From NCBI GenBank assembly GCA_018907035.1, contig JACCIC010000022.1, positions 3,950,001 through 4,014,000 of the forward strand: a stretch of 64,000 nt of DNA, read 5' to 3'. The DNA comes from Sycobia sp. Sy_11 (lineage: Eukaryota; Arthropoda; Insecta; Hymenoptera; Epichrysomallidae). Every line of letters starts with the position of its first letter. Positions within the stretch are counted from its first letter, which is position 1. Shown in pieces: positions 13,470 to 26,576 of this stretch. Below the pieces are notes generated by a model, which was not told where the DNA came from, ran no database searches, and worked only from the letters and a program-made list of their open reading frames with translations. The translations under genes were made by a program, and so were the position numbers.

Positions 13470-14460
13470 AAATTATTTTTCAACATTTTTTCACAATATG
13501 TTCCATTTACAATAAAAATTATATGGAGTTTAGTTACGCGCCTAATATTTGTTACATCTTACATCTTAAATTCTAGTTTCTATTCTTTATATTTTTGACA
13601 TTGAAAATTGGTGTAATTAATTTTTACACTTCTTTGACTCAGATAGTTCAAAGATATTGTAAATATTTTTAGATTAATATTCGTTCCCTGCTCCCTCTCG
13701 AAGATATTGTTGCAGACTGCTTTGTTGAAGTTTCGCTTGGAAAATAAGCACTTCACCTCGCATTTCGGACAATTGGAATTTCTCATCTTATGGATTGTCT
13801 TCGACTTTTTGGGTTTTATTAGGCGGCTCTTTTATAGATTTTCATTGATTTTTTTTTAAAGAGACCATTTTGTTCTTTACTACAGAAGAAAAAAAGACAT
13901 CGAGGCTCGACAAAAACCTATCAATTAGGAGAATGTAACAACCAAATATAAAGGTATTATACATTTTATATAATATCCCTATGGTATTTTCACTATGGTA
14001 TTTCTATCCTTTATTTCCTGACTATTTAGATTTTTGCAATCCATCACTCACTTAAATAAATATATATTCACTTTTCTTACTTTCACATAATAAGGTTTCT
14101 GTGTGACGCTTAATTTTTTTCGGCTGTAAATCATGTAAATCTCTCGTGCATAAAAAATTATTCTCAAGACTATAAGTATTTTTCGAATATTCTAGAAAGG
14201 TGGGATATCTGTACGTCCAATATAATTTTATACGTTTTCGTAAAGAACTATACTGCTAATAGAACTGTTGCCATTGATGATTATACGATTCCTCATTGTA
14301 TTATCATTAAGTATATGAACACACACACACACACACACACAGAACGCAGAATGCTCCTGCCCCACAATCATATTCAAATTAAGCATTAGTTTAGCTCAAG
14401 CCCTCTTTTTCTAAAATACATATATCATAAGATAAATCTGAAAAATCCTCGGTTACAAGA
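13470..14460. other. Non-coding DNA downstream of the mariner relic
   Basis: A minus-strand open frame at 13580-13786 contains NCPKCEVKCLFSKRNFNKAV, a Cys-rich stretch that might be a zinc-finger remnant. Nothing around it supports a gene. Confidence 0.35.
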
Positions 14461-14465
14461 TCATA

Positions 14466-14486
14466 AAGAGAGAGGGTGAGAGAGAA

Positions 14487-14573
<87 letters not shown>

Positions 14574-14580
14574 GGAGAGG
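14466..14580. repeat. Compound microsatellite (GA)n-(ACAG)n
   Basis: A purine tract followed by about eight units of ACAG (14541-14572). Confidence 0.95.
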
Positions 14581-14599
14581 AAAAAAGAAGCTTAGAGTG

Positions 14600-15300
14600 A
14601 GCGAGTTACATGTACAGGGGGAATAATTGCCCGCTCGCGCGAACTTTCCTTATGACGCGTGGGGGGCGCGCTCCCCTTACAGCCTCGGCTTTCCCGAGAA
14701 TTCGTACACAGCGCGGTGCGGGCGCGCGCGGGAAAGGAAACAAACGGATGTGCTCGAACCGGCGCGCGGCTCGAAATACCGGAGCGTGTCATTGTCTTTA
14801 TTTCATAACCACGCCGACTCGGCCGTCCGCTGGGGGCTAATTGAATTTGCCGCGGCTTCGTCGTTTCTTTCCTTTCTATATACCCTGTACAAGTGCGCGC
14901 ACTCTATCGCGATGCACTGCCCCGCGCCGCGAGCTCGCGCAAACAAGGGACTCGCGAAAGACGAGGATTGTTCAGCTTCTGTTTTCCCCTATGTATAACC
15001 GAGCTGATAATTCGAGAAGTCGGACTCGTGTATTATATACGATTCCAAACGCTCCGTACGCGAACGGGCCGGTTTCTGCTACTGTTATGCTATGCTTTCT
15101 AGAAAATTGGCCAATAAAAGTATAGCCCGACTGTTTTCGGCCGTTATATCGAAAAGCTTCCTGGAATAAAAAAAAAAAGAAAGAAATAAAGAGGGAGAAA
15201 AAAAATGCCGCGATAGGCGAGCGTTAACCCGGCGCCGCGCTCGTTCGAGCTGCCATCGGCCAGCGGGTCACGGAGTTTCTCCGCAGATAAATCAGGAGAT
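14600..15300. other. CpG-rich patch without a recognisable gene
   Basis: The rise in GC content gives overlapping open frames on both strands (up to 123 codons). None has a domain or a persuasive exon structure. It lies next to the long (GA)n/(ACAG)n tract. Confidence 0.4.
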
Positions 15301-18300
15301 ATGAAAGTTTGCGCGCCAAGTGACAAGAAGTATAAAGTAGGTTGCATCGCGAAGTTACCTATGGATTTTTTTTCCTTTTTTTTTAATTTTTTTTGTCTTT
15401 TAATTAAGAAGTCTGCTGAATCTCTTATTAGTTCGGAAAGCTCGTCCGGCTCGAACTTCGCAGAAAACTACAATCTGCGTTTACGAAGAATACTATCTAC
15501 GATATTTTCTTAAAAGAGCATGTCTAAGTGGCCAGTTTTCATTAAGACTTATTTCTTCAAAATTCCCTCAAACATTGTGGCAATAATAAGTCGATTTGAA
15601 AATGTACGCAAAATATAAAAAAAAAAAAAACACAAGCATTTCAAACTATACTTGTTTGGTAATTCGAAAAAAAAGCAAATTATTGTGCATCGAACTATAA
15701 ATTATAGGGAACGGTACGTACCACAAAAAAGTATCCTTGGTCGGTGTTTAGTTCATTTTTTTTTGCATAACAACTGTTCATTTTCTGAAAATTGGGTAAA
15801 AGTCCATTATGTTTATTGCAGGCTAAATAAATGGTTCATTTACAAATCGATTTACTGCATACAAAAACGTGATGAAGTAATTATCATTAATTTCAAAAAT
15901 TCTTTTCAAATTATAACTTCAAATTAACGACAATACAAAACGTATTTCTTTCTATGATTATTGATGTTAATGTTTATTATTAAAGTACTTTTGTATCACA
16001 AGCAATTATGTAGGAATGATTTGAGTACTTAAACATTTGAAATAACCTGAAAAGAAATTCAAGAAGTTAGCACTGATAAAAATTTAATGATAAATAAATA
16101 CCTTTATTTATATTTATTAAGTTAAAATACCTATATTTATTAAGTTAAAATAAACTGCTTTGTTATTATAAATAAAATATAATAATGGGCATTTCCTAAT
16201 ACGATATACATTCTAGATAACACTATATAATTTCTGTGAGGGAGGACAGACTATATTTTCTTCTGCATGAGAGAAAGCCCATATAGGTTCCTTGACAAAT
16301 AAAACCAAAGCGAAGGCAATGTTAGCACAAAAAAACATATCTATGAAAAGGGATTATAAAACATGTTTTCTTTTATTTAATACAAATACACTATTTTTAA
16401 TGAATTCCCCCTCCTACACGCACCACCAGCGCGGGCGCGCGCGCACGCACATATATTGATTGATTGATAATTTTGTCTAATTTGAATTATCGCTTCTATT
16501 GAAATCTGTATGTATCAACTGACGATCTAATTAAATCTACTCGTAATAACGCGCCCCGTAATATGATAGAAAAGTTGATGACGATTTTTCACGATATAAC
16601 AATTTGTAAATTTTCATAGTGAAACACTGCTGTTGAACGAGATTTATCTTTACGATGAACGCTTACAATTTACCTGATAGTTGTAAATATTATAGATAAA
16701 ATAATGTGCGACCGTGTCCCTCGATTTCCACTGCCCCTACAGCCGAATTTTGCAACTTACAGTTGCAGTTTTCATAATTTTAATCATTTTTTACTTATGG
16801 AACTGTACAAAATTTTATATTGTACGCAGGATTATGACCGTCAAATTTTACTTCGTCATTACCTTCATACTGTGGTGTTATTTAATCAATTTTGTGCCAT
16901 TCGCGAAAGTAAGTAACTTTTTAGGAGCTCAAAAGTTAAGAAGCCAATATTTAACGCGTTCATAACGACGCTGAGATCATACTAACAAGAACGTAATAAA
17001 TTTTATAAATTCACGCAATAGGACCCGATGATTAATGATTAAAATTTCAATAACGTCTTTTAATGTATGAACATGATTGTTTTTACTCACCGACCGCAGG
17101 AAATACAATAGCAGATTTTTGGTATTCTTTGCTGCAATATGCAAAAATAAATCGCTATGCATTTGGAGCCGTTTTAATTCGTAATTTATATTGCCTCTGT
17201 TCTTACTAATAAAAGTAATCAGGATTTTCAAAGGATAATATTTGATCACTTCCAATAACGAAAATTTCAGAACTATCTAGAAAATTTAGAGGCTGGTTAT
17301 AAAATCGATCATTTAAAGACATAGTTACTTGAAATTTCGCGGTATATGCGTCAATAAAAATGTTTTAGCCAATCAAAATTATTCTCCATATTCGTGTTAA
17401 AATATCATAAATTCTTTTTCAATTTCTCTGGAGTTATAACGTTGTCTTATCAATAAGAATATCTTGGCTTCATACGCGATGTAATTACAGCTAACATTAA
17501 ATTTGATTTCGCGAAATTTTTTTAAAATTCTTAGTAATACCAAGTGTATTAACCTTTCTTAAGACATTAATCCGCTAACATACCTCATCACGACTTTGTT
17601 CATACAATAATAATGTGAGCAACTTAAGTAATTGAGGCTTTATTATTTCTTGATAGTTAGCTTTCATCAAGGTTAAAATAGAAAATTAAAATAATTATTT
17701 AATAAAACGATAAAGATTATTATATAATTACATTTCTGTATTAATCCATCCAATTTTATATATATCGTTTAGTGGCGTTTTAGTGCTGAATCTTAAAACT
17801 GATTTTTAAAAATTTATATAAGTAATTTTAAAAATCACAATCGAATTCATAAGATAATCGAAACTTATAGAGAACAAAGTAAAAAACAGATTTTATTTCC
17901 TGTTAGGCTAAAATTTTTTCTTAAACCAGTCTGGGAATCCAAAAGATATCATCAAAATTTTAAATATTTCGGTTTAGTGTTTTGAATTAGAGCGCTGATA
18001 AATGATAAGTGAGCCAGTATATCGGACATAAAGATATTTTGCAAATCCATCAATAGTATTAAAAGGCAGCATTTTGAAAATTTTAATGTAATTTTTTATA
18101 GTGTTAAAAAATCCCAAAATTTCCCTTTTTTCACCGCTAAATTGGTGCAGTCTTTTAAGAAATTCGATGTGACAAAAAATGCCAATACTTATACTTAAAA
18201 TATTACAGCAATAAATTCTTATTGCTTCTTAGGGCGGCAGGGTGAGGAACTCTCCATCCATTCTGCGCTTATATTGAGAGAAATTCACCAAATCGCAGCC

Positions 18301-18565
18301 ACGTCGCTGTACCTCATTTCTGCTACACATGATTAATTGTCTATACGAAATCTTGGATAGGTACAATGAAAGTAAAACATGTAAATGAAAAGGCAAGAAT
18401 GAATTTTCTCGTTTTTATTAACTATAGATTTCACAAGGACAAGTGTGATGACTGCTCTATGAAAAGTCCTTTGATTACCCTTGCTTTTTTCGCGCAGTGA
18501 TCGAAAGTTTTTTATAATTATTACAGTCGTCGATGTGCAATTATGGCTCTGTTTTTTGCTTAATA

Positions 18566-18613
18566 CACACACGCACATACTCACTCTCGCACGCACACTC
18601 ACTCTCACACACC

Positions 18614-18647
<34 letters not shown>

Positions 18648-18681
18648 TGCATGCATGCACGCATATATGTATGTATGTATG

Positions 18682-18713
<32 letters not shown>

Positions 18714-18745
18714 TGTATGTATGTATGTATGCATACATGTATTTA
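18566..18745. repeat. Compound microsatellite (CA)n-(ATGC)n-(TATG)n
   Basis: CA with CCCA interruptions, a few ATGC units, then about 16 units of the tetranucleotide TATG (18665-18731). Confidence 0.95.
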
Positions 18746-19505
18746 TATATATGCTATCATGTGAGCTCATCTATTAACGGAGTATATATAGGTTAACTGT
18801 GACAATTAAACCAAAGCTTATCTTCTCTATTTAACTATATATAACAAGTGATAATTTCGATAAATTACAAAATAATAGTCGACAGATAACGTTATATTAT
18901 CGCAACGGGTAATAAAAACAATCGTTATATATATACACCTTGCTCCAGGATTTATTCATACCGTGCTACAAGAAACAAGAAAGTATATTCCTTAACCCTA
19001 GGGTGATGCAAGGATTGAATTTTTTTCTCCTCTCCTTTTTAACACTATCGTCCTTGTATTTTTGATAATTCGTCGTTATGGCCTCGTTAAAAGAGGCTTG
19101 TCAAAGATTCCTTTTTAGAACGAACACAAAGTACTTGTCACGCATCGAATGGCGATCAAGCACATCGTTGGAGCACACATACGCCGTTCTTTACCAATTG
19201 CATATTACGTACTAGATCATTGCGGGCAATCCATATGAAATAATTGCTCGACCGATGATCGATAACAACCTCATTTTTTCTTTCGAAATGATTCGATTTT
19301 TCTTCGACGGACGCGACTGTTTACGCGTGTAAAATAACTAAATTCCCGCCGTGCTTGCGTCGACGTGCTAGCGATGCAGACGAAAAAACAACGTGCTTAA
19401 CTAGATCTTATACTCTATGTTCATAAAATAAATGTAGTGAATGCATCGCGGATTAATGGAGCGATCTATCCCACCTCCCTCGTAGCAAATCTCTCTCTTC
19501 AACTC

Positions 19506-19530
19506 ACTCTCTCTCTCTCTCTCTCTCTCT

Positions 19531-19579
<49 letters not shown>
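19506..19579. repeat. Compound microsatellite (TC)n-(TA)n
   Basis: TC run followed by TA run, then tatgtgtg. Confidence 0.95.
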
Positions 19580-19589
<10 letters not shown>

Positions 19590-20180
19590 ATGTATGCATG
19601 TATGTATGAAAGTGTTGAACGCAATCGAGATCAAAGCGGATTCCCGCGACGCGTTCCAAACCAGCTCAACGCCCAGAAATTTGAGAAAGTGCGCGCATGT
19701 TGGAACGCGCGGACTTTTTCTTTTTCCCCTTGATGGACTGTGGAAATGCGCGGCGAGAGTATAAGTGCTGTTCCCTTTCTATAGAGATACCATTTTTAGC
19801 GAGCTTCATTTGCGTATACGCATCTGGTATACGGGCTTTTGGGTGATAGCGTTCAAGTTTTTATAGGATCTGTCGCGTTATCTTGCTCGCATCTCCCACC
19901 CCCCCCTCTCTCTCTCTCTCTCGGTCTTTTCGTCTTCTTTCGGATGCTCTTATATTATTTATATTTATGATTATCCGAGGGTGTATGGATGCATGTATGT
20001 GAATGGAAATACCTCATCCGGAAATCACGCGATAAGACAACTTTTATGTGATGTGGCAACAATGGGCAGAAAACAGCGTCTGTTGGAGGTTAATGCGAAT
20101 TCAAAAATGCAGCGATCCAGAGATAGAATGAGGGGGCGGAGAATAGAAAACAAGAGAGGGACGTAGAGAACGAAGGGGGC

Positions 20181-20181
<1 letters not shown>

Positions 20182-20231
<50 letters not shown>
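20182..20231. repeat. (GA)n microsatellite
   Basis: GA run with one early interruption. Confidence 0.95.
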
Positions 20232-20234
<3 letters not shown>

Positions 20235-21823
20235 GATACAGATATCAATGAAAAATACTTTCAAAGAAACGAAAAGTGAAGAATTTGTGAAATATATATT
20301 AGATAAGAGAAATCCACGGAATGAATCGAGATTCATGCGATTTTTACGCGAAAAGTAAATATTTAAATCTATAAATGACAAGATCATGTCCTATCATTGG
20401 GAACTTCCATAACACTGTCATTTATATAACATTATAAGATCAATAAACAATTGATTTGCGCTACCGAATTCAAAAACTAATTATACACGTTACGAATGCT
20501 CCCGCCACCAAGTTCAAATGGGTAATGAGATTTTCATGTTGTTTATTATTCCTGGATGAATTCGAACTTTTCTTTCCACGTGTTCAGGCATATTTGAAAC
20601 GGCACGAACGGTAATGATTAATAAATAATCGACAAATGTAATCGGCAAATGTAATCTTATTCTAGACGGACAAACTTTCCGCGTTCCAATTAAATTTCTC
20701 ATTTGCCCGTCTAACATATCATCCTATTACCGTCACTTTTTTTCAAGACGTTTAAATTAAATTCACACTTTTACTTTTCACGCGTTTTCTTCATAATCTT
20801 TTCCATCCTCAAAGTTTTTCATTCGATTGGTACTTTACGCGTCTCATAGGAATGCGCTTATGTCCGTTCTATAGGTACAGTTTAGCTTGAAAGTGCATCT
20901 CGTCACTCGATCTATCGATAAATGGTAACTTTTTCCTTTATCCCCATTCGCTTATCTACGATTAGGCTAATTTATTACGTCAGTGCAGCAAAAATAAACT
21001 TCAATGAAGCGTAGTGAAGCTCCTTTCTGGAATTCCAGACGACAAGACAGGTTTAGAAATGCATACCTTATTGTTGTAATGGCCGTTTTGGAACTTTCTC
21101 GGATTTTTCTCTTTTTCTTTTATTTTTCCAACTGTATATAACAGGCTCTAAGAAAAATTTGACTTGCTTAACAATTGATGAAGAAAAATCGTTTCTTGTA
21201 ATTTTTTTCACCAATGTTTTAATATGTCTTCATTTTCATATGCAAAGAATAGCGAATTTTTCTACTCATCCCTAATTATGACATCATTAATTGGATGTAT
21301 TTGAGCTGTGGATATTAGTATTAATTTGCATCTTTTAAAATGAATGCCTATATTACATTATATAGGTTTTTAGTGCCTATTGCGATGAATGTAAGTGTAG
21401 TATGAATAATATATATAAAGAATAGCACGGTGTGTCCGGGAATTATTTATAAAAAACTGAAAATGATATTGAATAGAATATTATTTAATATTGTAAAATT
21501 AAATTATTATTTATGTCGAGAATGGATTTTGAAGGAGAAAAGTATTATCCAATGACGCCATAAATAGATACAAGTAGAAAATTTTAATATTCTATGGAAA
21601 TTATTGTCGTGATGTAATATCAAATATTTCAAACAATAGCATCCTTTCCCTATTTGAAAATTCTGACACATTAATATGTTCAACTGAATTTGACTTCAGT
21701 TTCAAAAAAGTGCATAATATAATGCATCTCATTGACATGAAAATTTTTTTCGAATCGCGTAATATACCTCGAATAAAAACGCTTAAGTTTTTCTATACAC
21801 TCATATAAGCTCGAACACAAACA

Positions 21824-21837
21824 AACACACACACACA

Positions 21838-21875
<38 letters not shown>
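21824..21875. repeat. Compound microsatellite (CA)n-(CT)n
   Basis: CA run passing directly into a CT run. Confidence 0.95.
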
Positions 21876-21879
<4 letters not shown>

Positions 21880-22237
21880 CTCTCTGGACCCCCCTATCGG
21901 TCTCTCTTTTTTTCTTTCTCGATTAACACATTTACAATCAAAAATGCTGCACTTTCTATCTAGGAGTTTCAAATGCAAATTCTGTGTAAAATTGTTCACT
22001 TGCTTATACTAAAATTTTAAAATTCAATAATCAAATGTATATATAATATATAATATTATATATTCAATATTAGCAATACAACTTTATATAATTATTTTTT
22101 TAAATGATTATTTGGCAACTACTTATTGCCTATTTTTTTCTTCTTATAATCCTATACTACTTAAAATTTGTAAATGCGAGAAATCACAGTATATGTACAC
22201 GTGATCGCTATACTTATTATATGTCTTAATGTTCTCG

Positions 22238-22283
<46 letters not shown>

Positions 22284-22795
22284 TTCAATAAGATTTATTA
22301 TAGCCCCGAACCGACTTTTATTTCCGCATAATTTTACAATATTCACAAAATTTCTTTATATCTAATAAGATGATTTTTTTTACTTTACTTGAACTGTGAA
22401 AGGTCGAACTAAAAAGAGTTGGCAATAAATAGCCCTCTTCCCCTTCCAACAGTTACTTATATTCTACAAGTCCTCGCGCTTATAAAAAACATTTCAATTT
22501 GATGGAGAGGGCGTGTAAATTAAATTTCAGCGTTTCAATGAATATGAATATGCGATGAAAGAGAAAAGATCTCAAACTGCGTATAAGAGAAATTATCAGT
22601 GCGACAATGACTATACTCTATGTCGCAAGGTATAATATATGTATAGGATGTCACCTGAATGAAAAAATCTAACCAAATAAGTATTTAATAAGCGTTGAAT
22701 AGGCGAGCGAGAGCGCAAAGATGATATTGCTGGGCTGTAGAAATGAAAAGGCAATGAAAAAGAAAAAGAACGAAACTGTATGAATATATATAATG

Positions 22796-22796
<1 letters not shown>

Positions 22797-22838
<42 letters not shown>

Positions 22839-22947
22839 TATATATATATATATATATAGATATAATCTATGTAGTCTGGTCACCGAATGAATATATATAT
22901 ATATATTATATATATATATATATAGATATAATCTATGTAGTCTGGTC
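22797..22947. repeat. (TA)n tracts with a duplicated 25-bp block
   Basis: The block tagatataatctatgtagtc followed by tggtc occurs twice (from about 22857 and 22923), each time after a TA run. Confidence 0.85.
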
Positions 22948-23544
22948 GGTGCTCTCTATATCTATACAGCCACACGCTCCCCTGTCCCCCAAAGTCTCGA
23001 GAACCTTTCCTATATTTACCGCGGCAATTGAACCCACATGCAAATGGATTATTACTGGAGCGCCACCGCAACTGCGGAGATTTTGCGCTCTTCGATTGTA
23101 TTATTTCTAATAAAGCGTCGTGTATCCGAATAATTCAATTATGGCAACTGAATTTTCTTGCCTTAAGAACAAAAAATTCTTACAACGTAATTACTGCTAA
23201 TATCATTCGCATATTACACTGAGAATGCTCGTCATTGAACTGATGTTTGCGAGAAATTTTGCTTTCTCTTTAGGCAAATTATAAAATCCGTCTAAAATCG
23301 AATGAGCCAAATTTGAACTTATTGAGTAAGTTAACTTCATTTAACTTATCAATAAATGATTGTACATTTATTTATAAGAAATTTTTAAGTTTTATACGTG
23401 TCAATATAAAAGTAAATTTAAAAGGAGAATGAAATAATGTTCGCAATAAATTGAAATAAAAAATGTTATATAAGATAATAATGGAAAAATTATTCTGTTA
23501 AATAATAAAATTAGCGAAATGACTTATTAGTTATCTGTCATTCG

Positions 23545-23556
23545 CCACTAGATGGC
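23545..23556 (+). promoter_or_regulatory. CTCF-like insulator motif
   Basis: CCACTAGATGGC matches the conserved CTCF core CCASYAGRKGGC at all twelve positions and is followed by GAGC. It lies in AT-rich DNA without genes, about 6 kb downstream of the inaD stop codon. A single short motif can occur by chance. Confidence 0.35.
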
Positions 23557-24385
23557 GAGCTGCATTTTTAGAAAATCATCAAAGTAATCATTTTCAGTTA
23601 TTCATACCAGGTAGCGTTTTTTAATTAACTCATTCAGGCAGTATGCTTTTAGTCTATAAATCTATTTTTATTGTACTGTTAATTTCGACATTTTAGCATT
23701 TTCGATTTTTTAAATATCTTTTTTTACTCATACACATTCATTGACAAATAATTTTCTTGGTTTTATTGTGATTCATTATGTGAACTTTCTTATCCATTAG
23801 ATGATAAAATCAATACCAATATATTACTTGAAGTCATATAAATTAATCAAATAAGTCATGATAAACTGTAAATATTTATTTATTCGACTTTAGAGAGACG
23901 ATTGGCTCATACCGAATGGAGGTGACTTAAATTGTCCCTAGACAATGAACCGAATTAATAAGCGAATTTTGCATTTATAATATTGCGACTTCCATCTTCT
24001 CCCTTGGATTCGATTCGAAGTGCGAAATATTAGAAAGACATTTGGTCCCCTGGTAGGTCAAGTTCTCACAGCAATCGCTTCCTCAGTTACTGTTACATAT
24101 ATACAAGGACTCTCAGTGTAATTCACTACGGAATGTACAATCGGTGTAACTTTATGCAATTAATTCTTATATTTAAAGCATCTCTCGTGGCTCTTTTATA
24201 CAAATTTTAATAATCGCAACATCGACGACAACGTATACTATATTATAATTCGCACTCATTCGGTTTATTTTTCACTGCAGCTATATAACTTTTCAATTGT
24301 ATTATGCTATAGATTTATAATATACTTTGCGTTATTATCTTCGCTATCATGATCATATAGAAATTGTAATATTTATAATAAATGG

Positions 24386-24387
<2 letters not shown>

Positions 24388-24427
<40 letters not shown>
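24388..24427. repeat. (TA)n microsatellite
   Basis: About 20 TA units. Confidence 0.95.
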
Positions 24428-24434
<7 letters not shown>

Positions 24435-24690
24435 AGATAACAGTGTACTCGCAAACCGCTTCAAAATACATGTAAATGTAAATCCAGAATTTCTAAACGC
24501 ACTTTGCTTTCAGATTCTCGTAGCATGGAAAATCATAAAGGAAGGATTGACGTAGCCTCTTTTTATAATTTCGCTTTTTTGTAAAATTTAACATCAAAAG
24601 AATGATTATTATTTACTTGTCAATGTTAATTATTGGAAAATAAATTTCTGTTTATTTCCAATGCGATTAGTACTCGTTCGGATAGAGGTT

Positions 24691-24716
24691 AAGAGAGAGA
24701 GAGAAAAGAGAGAGAG

Positions 24717-24794
<78 letters not shown>

Positions 24795-24796
24795 AA
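24691..24796. repeat. (GA)n microsatellite, interrupted
   Basis: GA repeat with AAAG and ACAG interruptions. Confidence 0.95.
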
Positions 24797-24979
24797 CAGA
24801 GGAAGCTGTGTGCATGTGCACAGTTTTAGACCGAATATATATACATATATATTGTTTTGTATTTGGTTTTCGTTTCATAGACAAAAATGTTGCAGCCCAA
24901 CAGGTTTTATTGAAGTTTTGCGATCATCTTTATAAATGTTGTAATGTTATCATTTTCTGATCTGCAAGAATGCGTGCTG

Positions 24980-24982
<3 letters not shown>

Positions 24983-25029
<47 letters not shown>

Positions 25030-25072
25030 TACATATATATATATTTATTTATTTATTTATTTATTTATTTAT
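24983..25072. repeat. Compound microsatellite (TA)n-(TTTA)n
   Basis: TA run followed by about seven TTTA units. Confidence 0.95.
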
Positions 25073-25305
25073 TCATTTATACACGTCTACGTCATAACGT
25101 GTTCTATGGATCATAATCGCGGTATGATAGAGCACAGACAATCAACAAAGTAAAAATTATATTTTAAAATTAATTAGATTAACAGTAACATAAAATTTCC
25201 TATCCTTACGTATTTGAGGATGACTTAAAATTTTAAATCCAATAACTTTCGACTTTTTCTATTATGCGGTGCTCAGCTCTGTTTACAATGAGCACGAATG
25301 AGTAA

Positions 25306-25310
<5 letters not shown>

Positions 25311-25352
<42 letters not shown>
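25311..25352. repeat. (TA)n microsatellite
   Basis: About 20 TA units. Confidence 0.95.
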
Positions 25353-25353
<1 letters not shown>

Positions 25354-25780
25354 TTTCTTTCTTCAATGTTTTAATTCTGAAATATTTTCTGATCGACATG
25401 TAGTAGGTTGTGTAGGTGTGTGTGCCCGCGCGAGAGCGCGTGTGTGTATTGTTAACCCTTATACATATCTTAATTATTAACAAGGACTAAAAATCAGAGC
25501 GCGCGTTATACGCTACTGGTTTCTTTTCTTACTCAATTTTATCCATAGTATTTATATTTTCTACGGTTGAAAGTACTCGAAAAATAGTACATTTCGTATC
25601 GCACTTTACAAAAGATACGCTAGCGACGTAATTTATGTATATATGTATATGTCTATATTTTTTGGTTGCTTTTCATTTCTTTCATTAGCTTTGATTTGAC
25701 TTCATTTTAAACTACGCAAACTTATAGTTTTGAAAGTTTGTTTTATATCACACTAGATTCTCCTGTGCAGGAATTATGCA

Positions 25781-25828
25781 GCTGATGCAGTGGTTATTAG
25801 CACGTGATGTCCGCTTGCCGAATCCTAG
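25781..25828 (+). other. Possible tRNA-derived SINE fragment
   Basis: The sequence gatgcagtggttattagcac resembles the A-box half of many insect SINEs (gcGCAGTGGTTAGCACG), and cttgccgaatcctag follows at a distance similar to a degenerate B-box. The match is partial, and the B-box lacks GGTTC. Low confidence. Confidence 0.25.
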
Positions 25829-26490
25829 AAAATTGAATCATAAAAAATGCATTAATTCAATAACTTCTTCTTAAAAAAAATATCGTTTACATTTTCATTT
25901 TTTAGCAATAATAATATAAACTGAATTAACAATAATTTCATTAAAGAGTTTACAACAATGTCCAAGTTTTTCATCGAATAGGAGAAAATTTCAATGTGTA
26001 ATTTTTTTTTTCATATACCTTTGAAATTGGTTTTATCGAGGTTTTTACTTTTTTCATATAATTACGAGTAGTTGAAAAAATATGTGGTCAAAATAGTTTC
26101 ACGATTCATATATTTTATAAGAAAGAGATACTACGATATGTGGGCGAGTTGGTCCAGCTTAGATATGAGCATCATTCAAGCAAATTTTTATTCAAATAAC
26201 GATGAAAATCAATTTAATTGTAGATTTTTATATATTACTAGTACTAGCTATTGAAATTCTTTAATCATATTATTCGCTGTTATCTCTATTAATATACACT
26301 TCTAATTTAATTCTAATATATATTTTTTAAATATACGAATTAGTGATAACAAAAATTTATTTATTATGAATTGTAAAATACTAATGCGAAACTGTCAAGA
26401 TGATTCTGCAATGATCGTTTCATCACTTACTTTCCACCTGCAGTATAGGAAAATGAATTTAAAAAAAAACGTAAACTTTATCTGACTTTG

Positions 26491-26576
26491 TTTATATCAG
26501 ATAGTAAGATAGAGCGTTAGAGAATTTGGAAAATTTATATCTGGTAGTAAGATAGAACGTTAGAGAATTTGGAGAA
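26491..26576. repeat. Tandem duplication, 43-bp period
   Basis: Two copies starting tttatatc at 26491 and 26534, each with tagtaagatag and cgttagagaatttgga, differing at about five positions. Confidence 0.85.

Noticed and set aside
13580..13786. Cys-rich minus-strand frame as a zinc-finger gene
   Set aside because: The Cys and His spacing does not fit a finger, and no neighbouring exon supports it.
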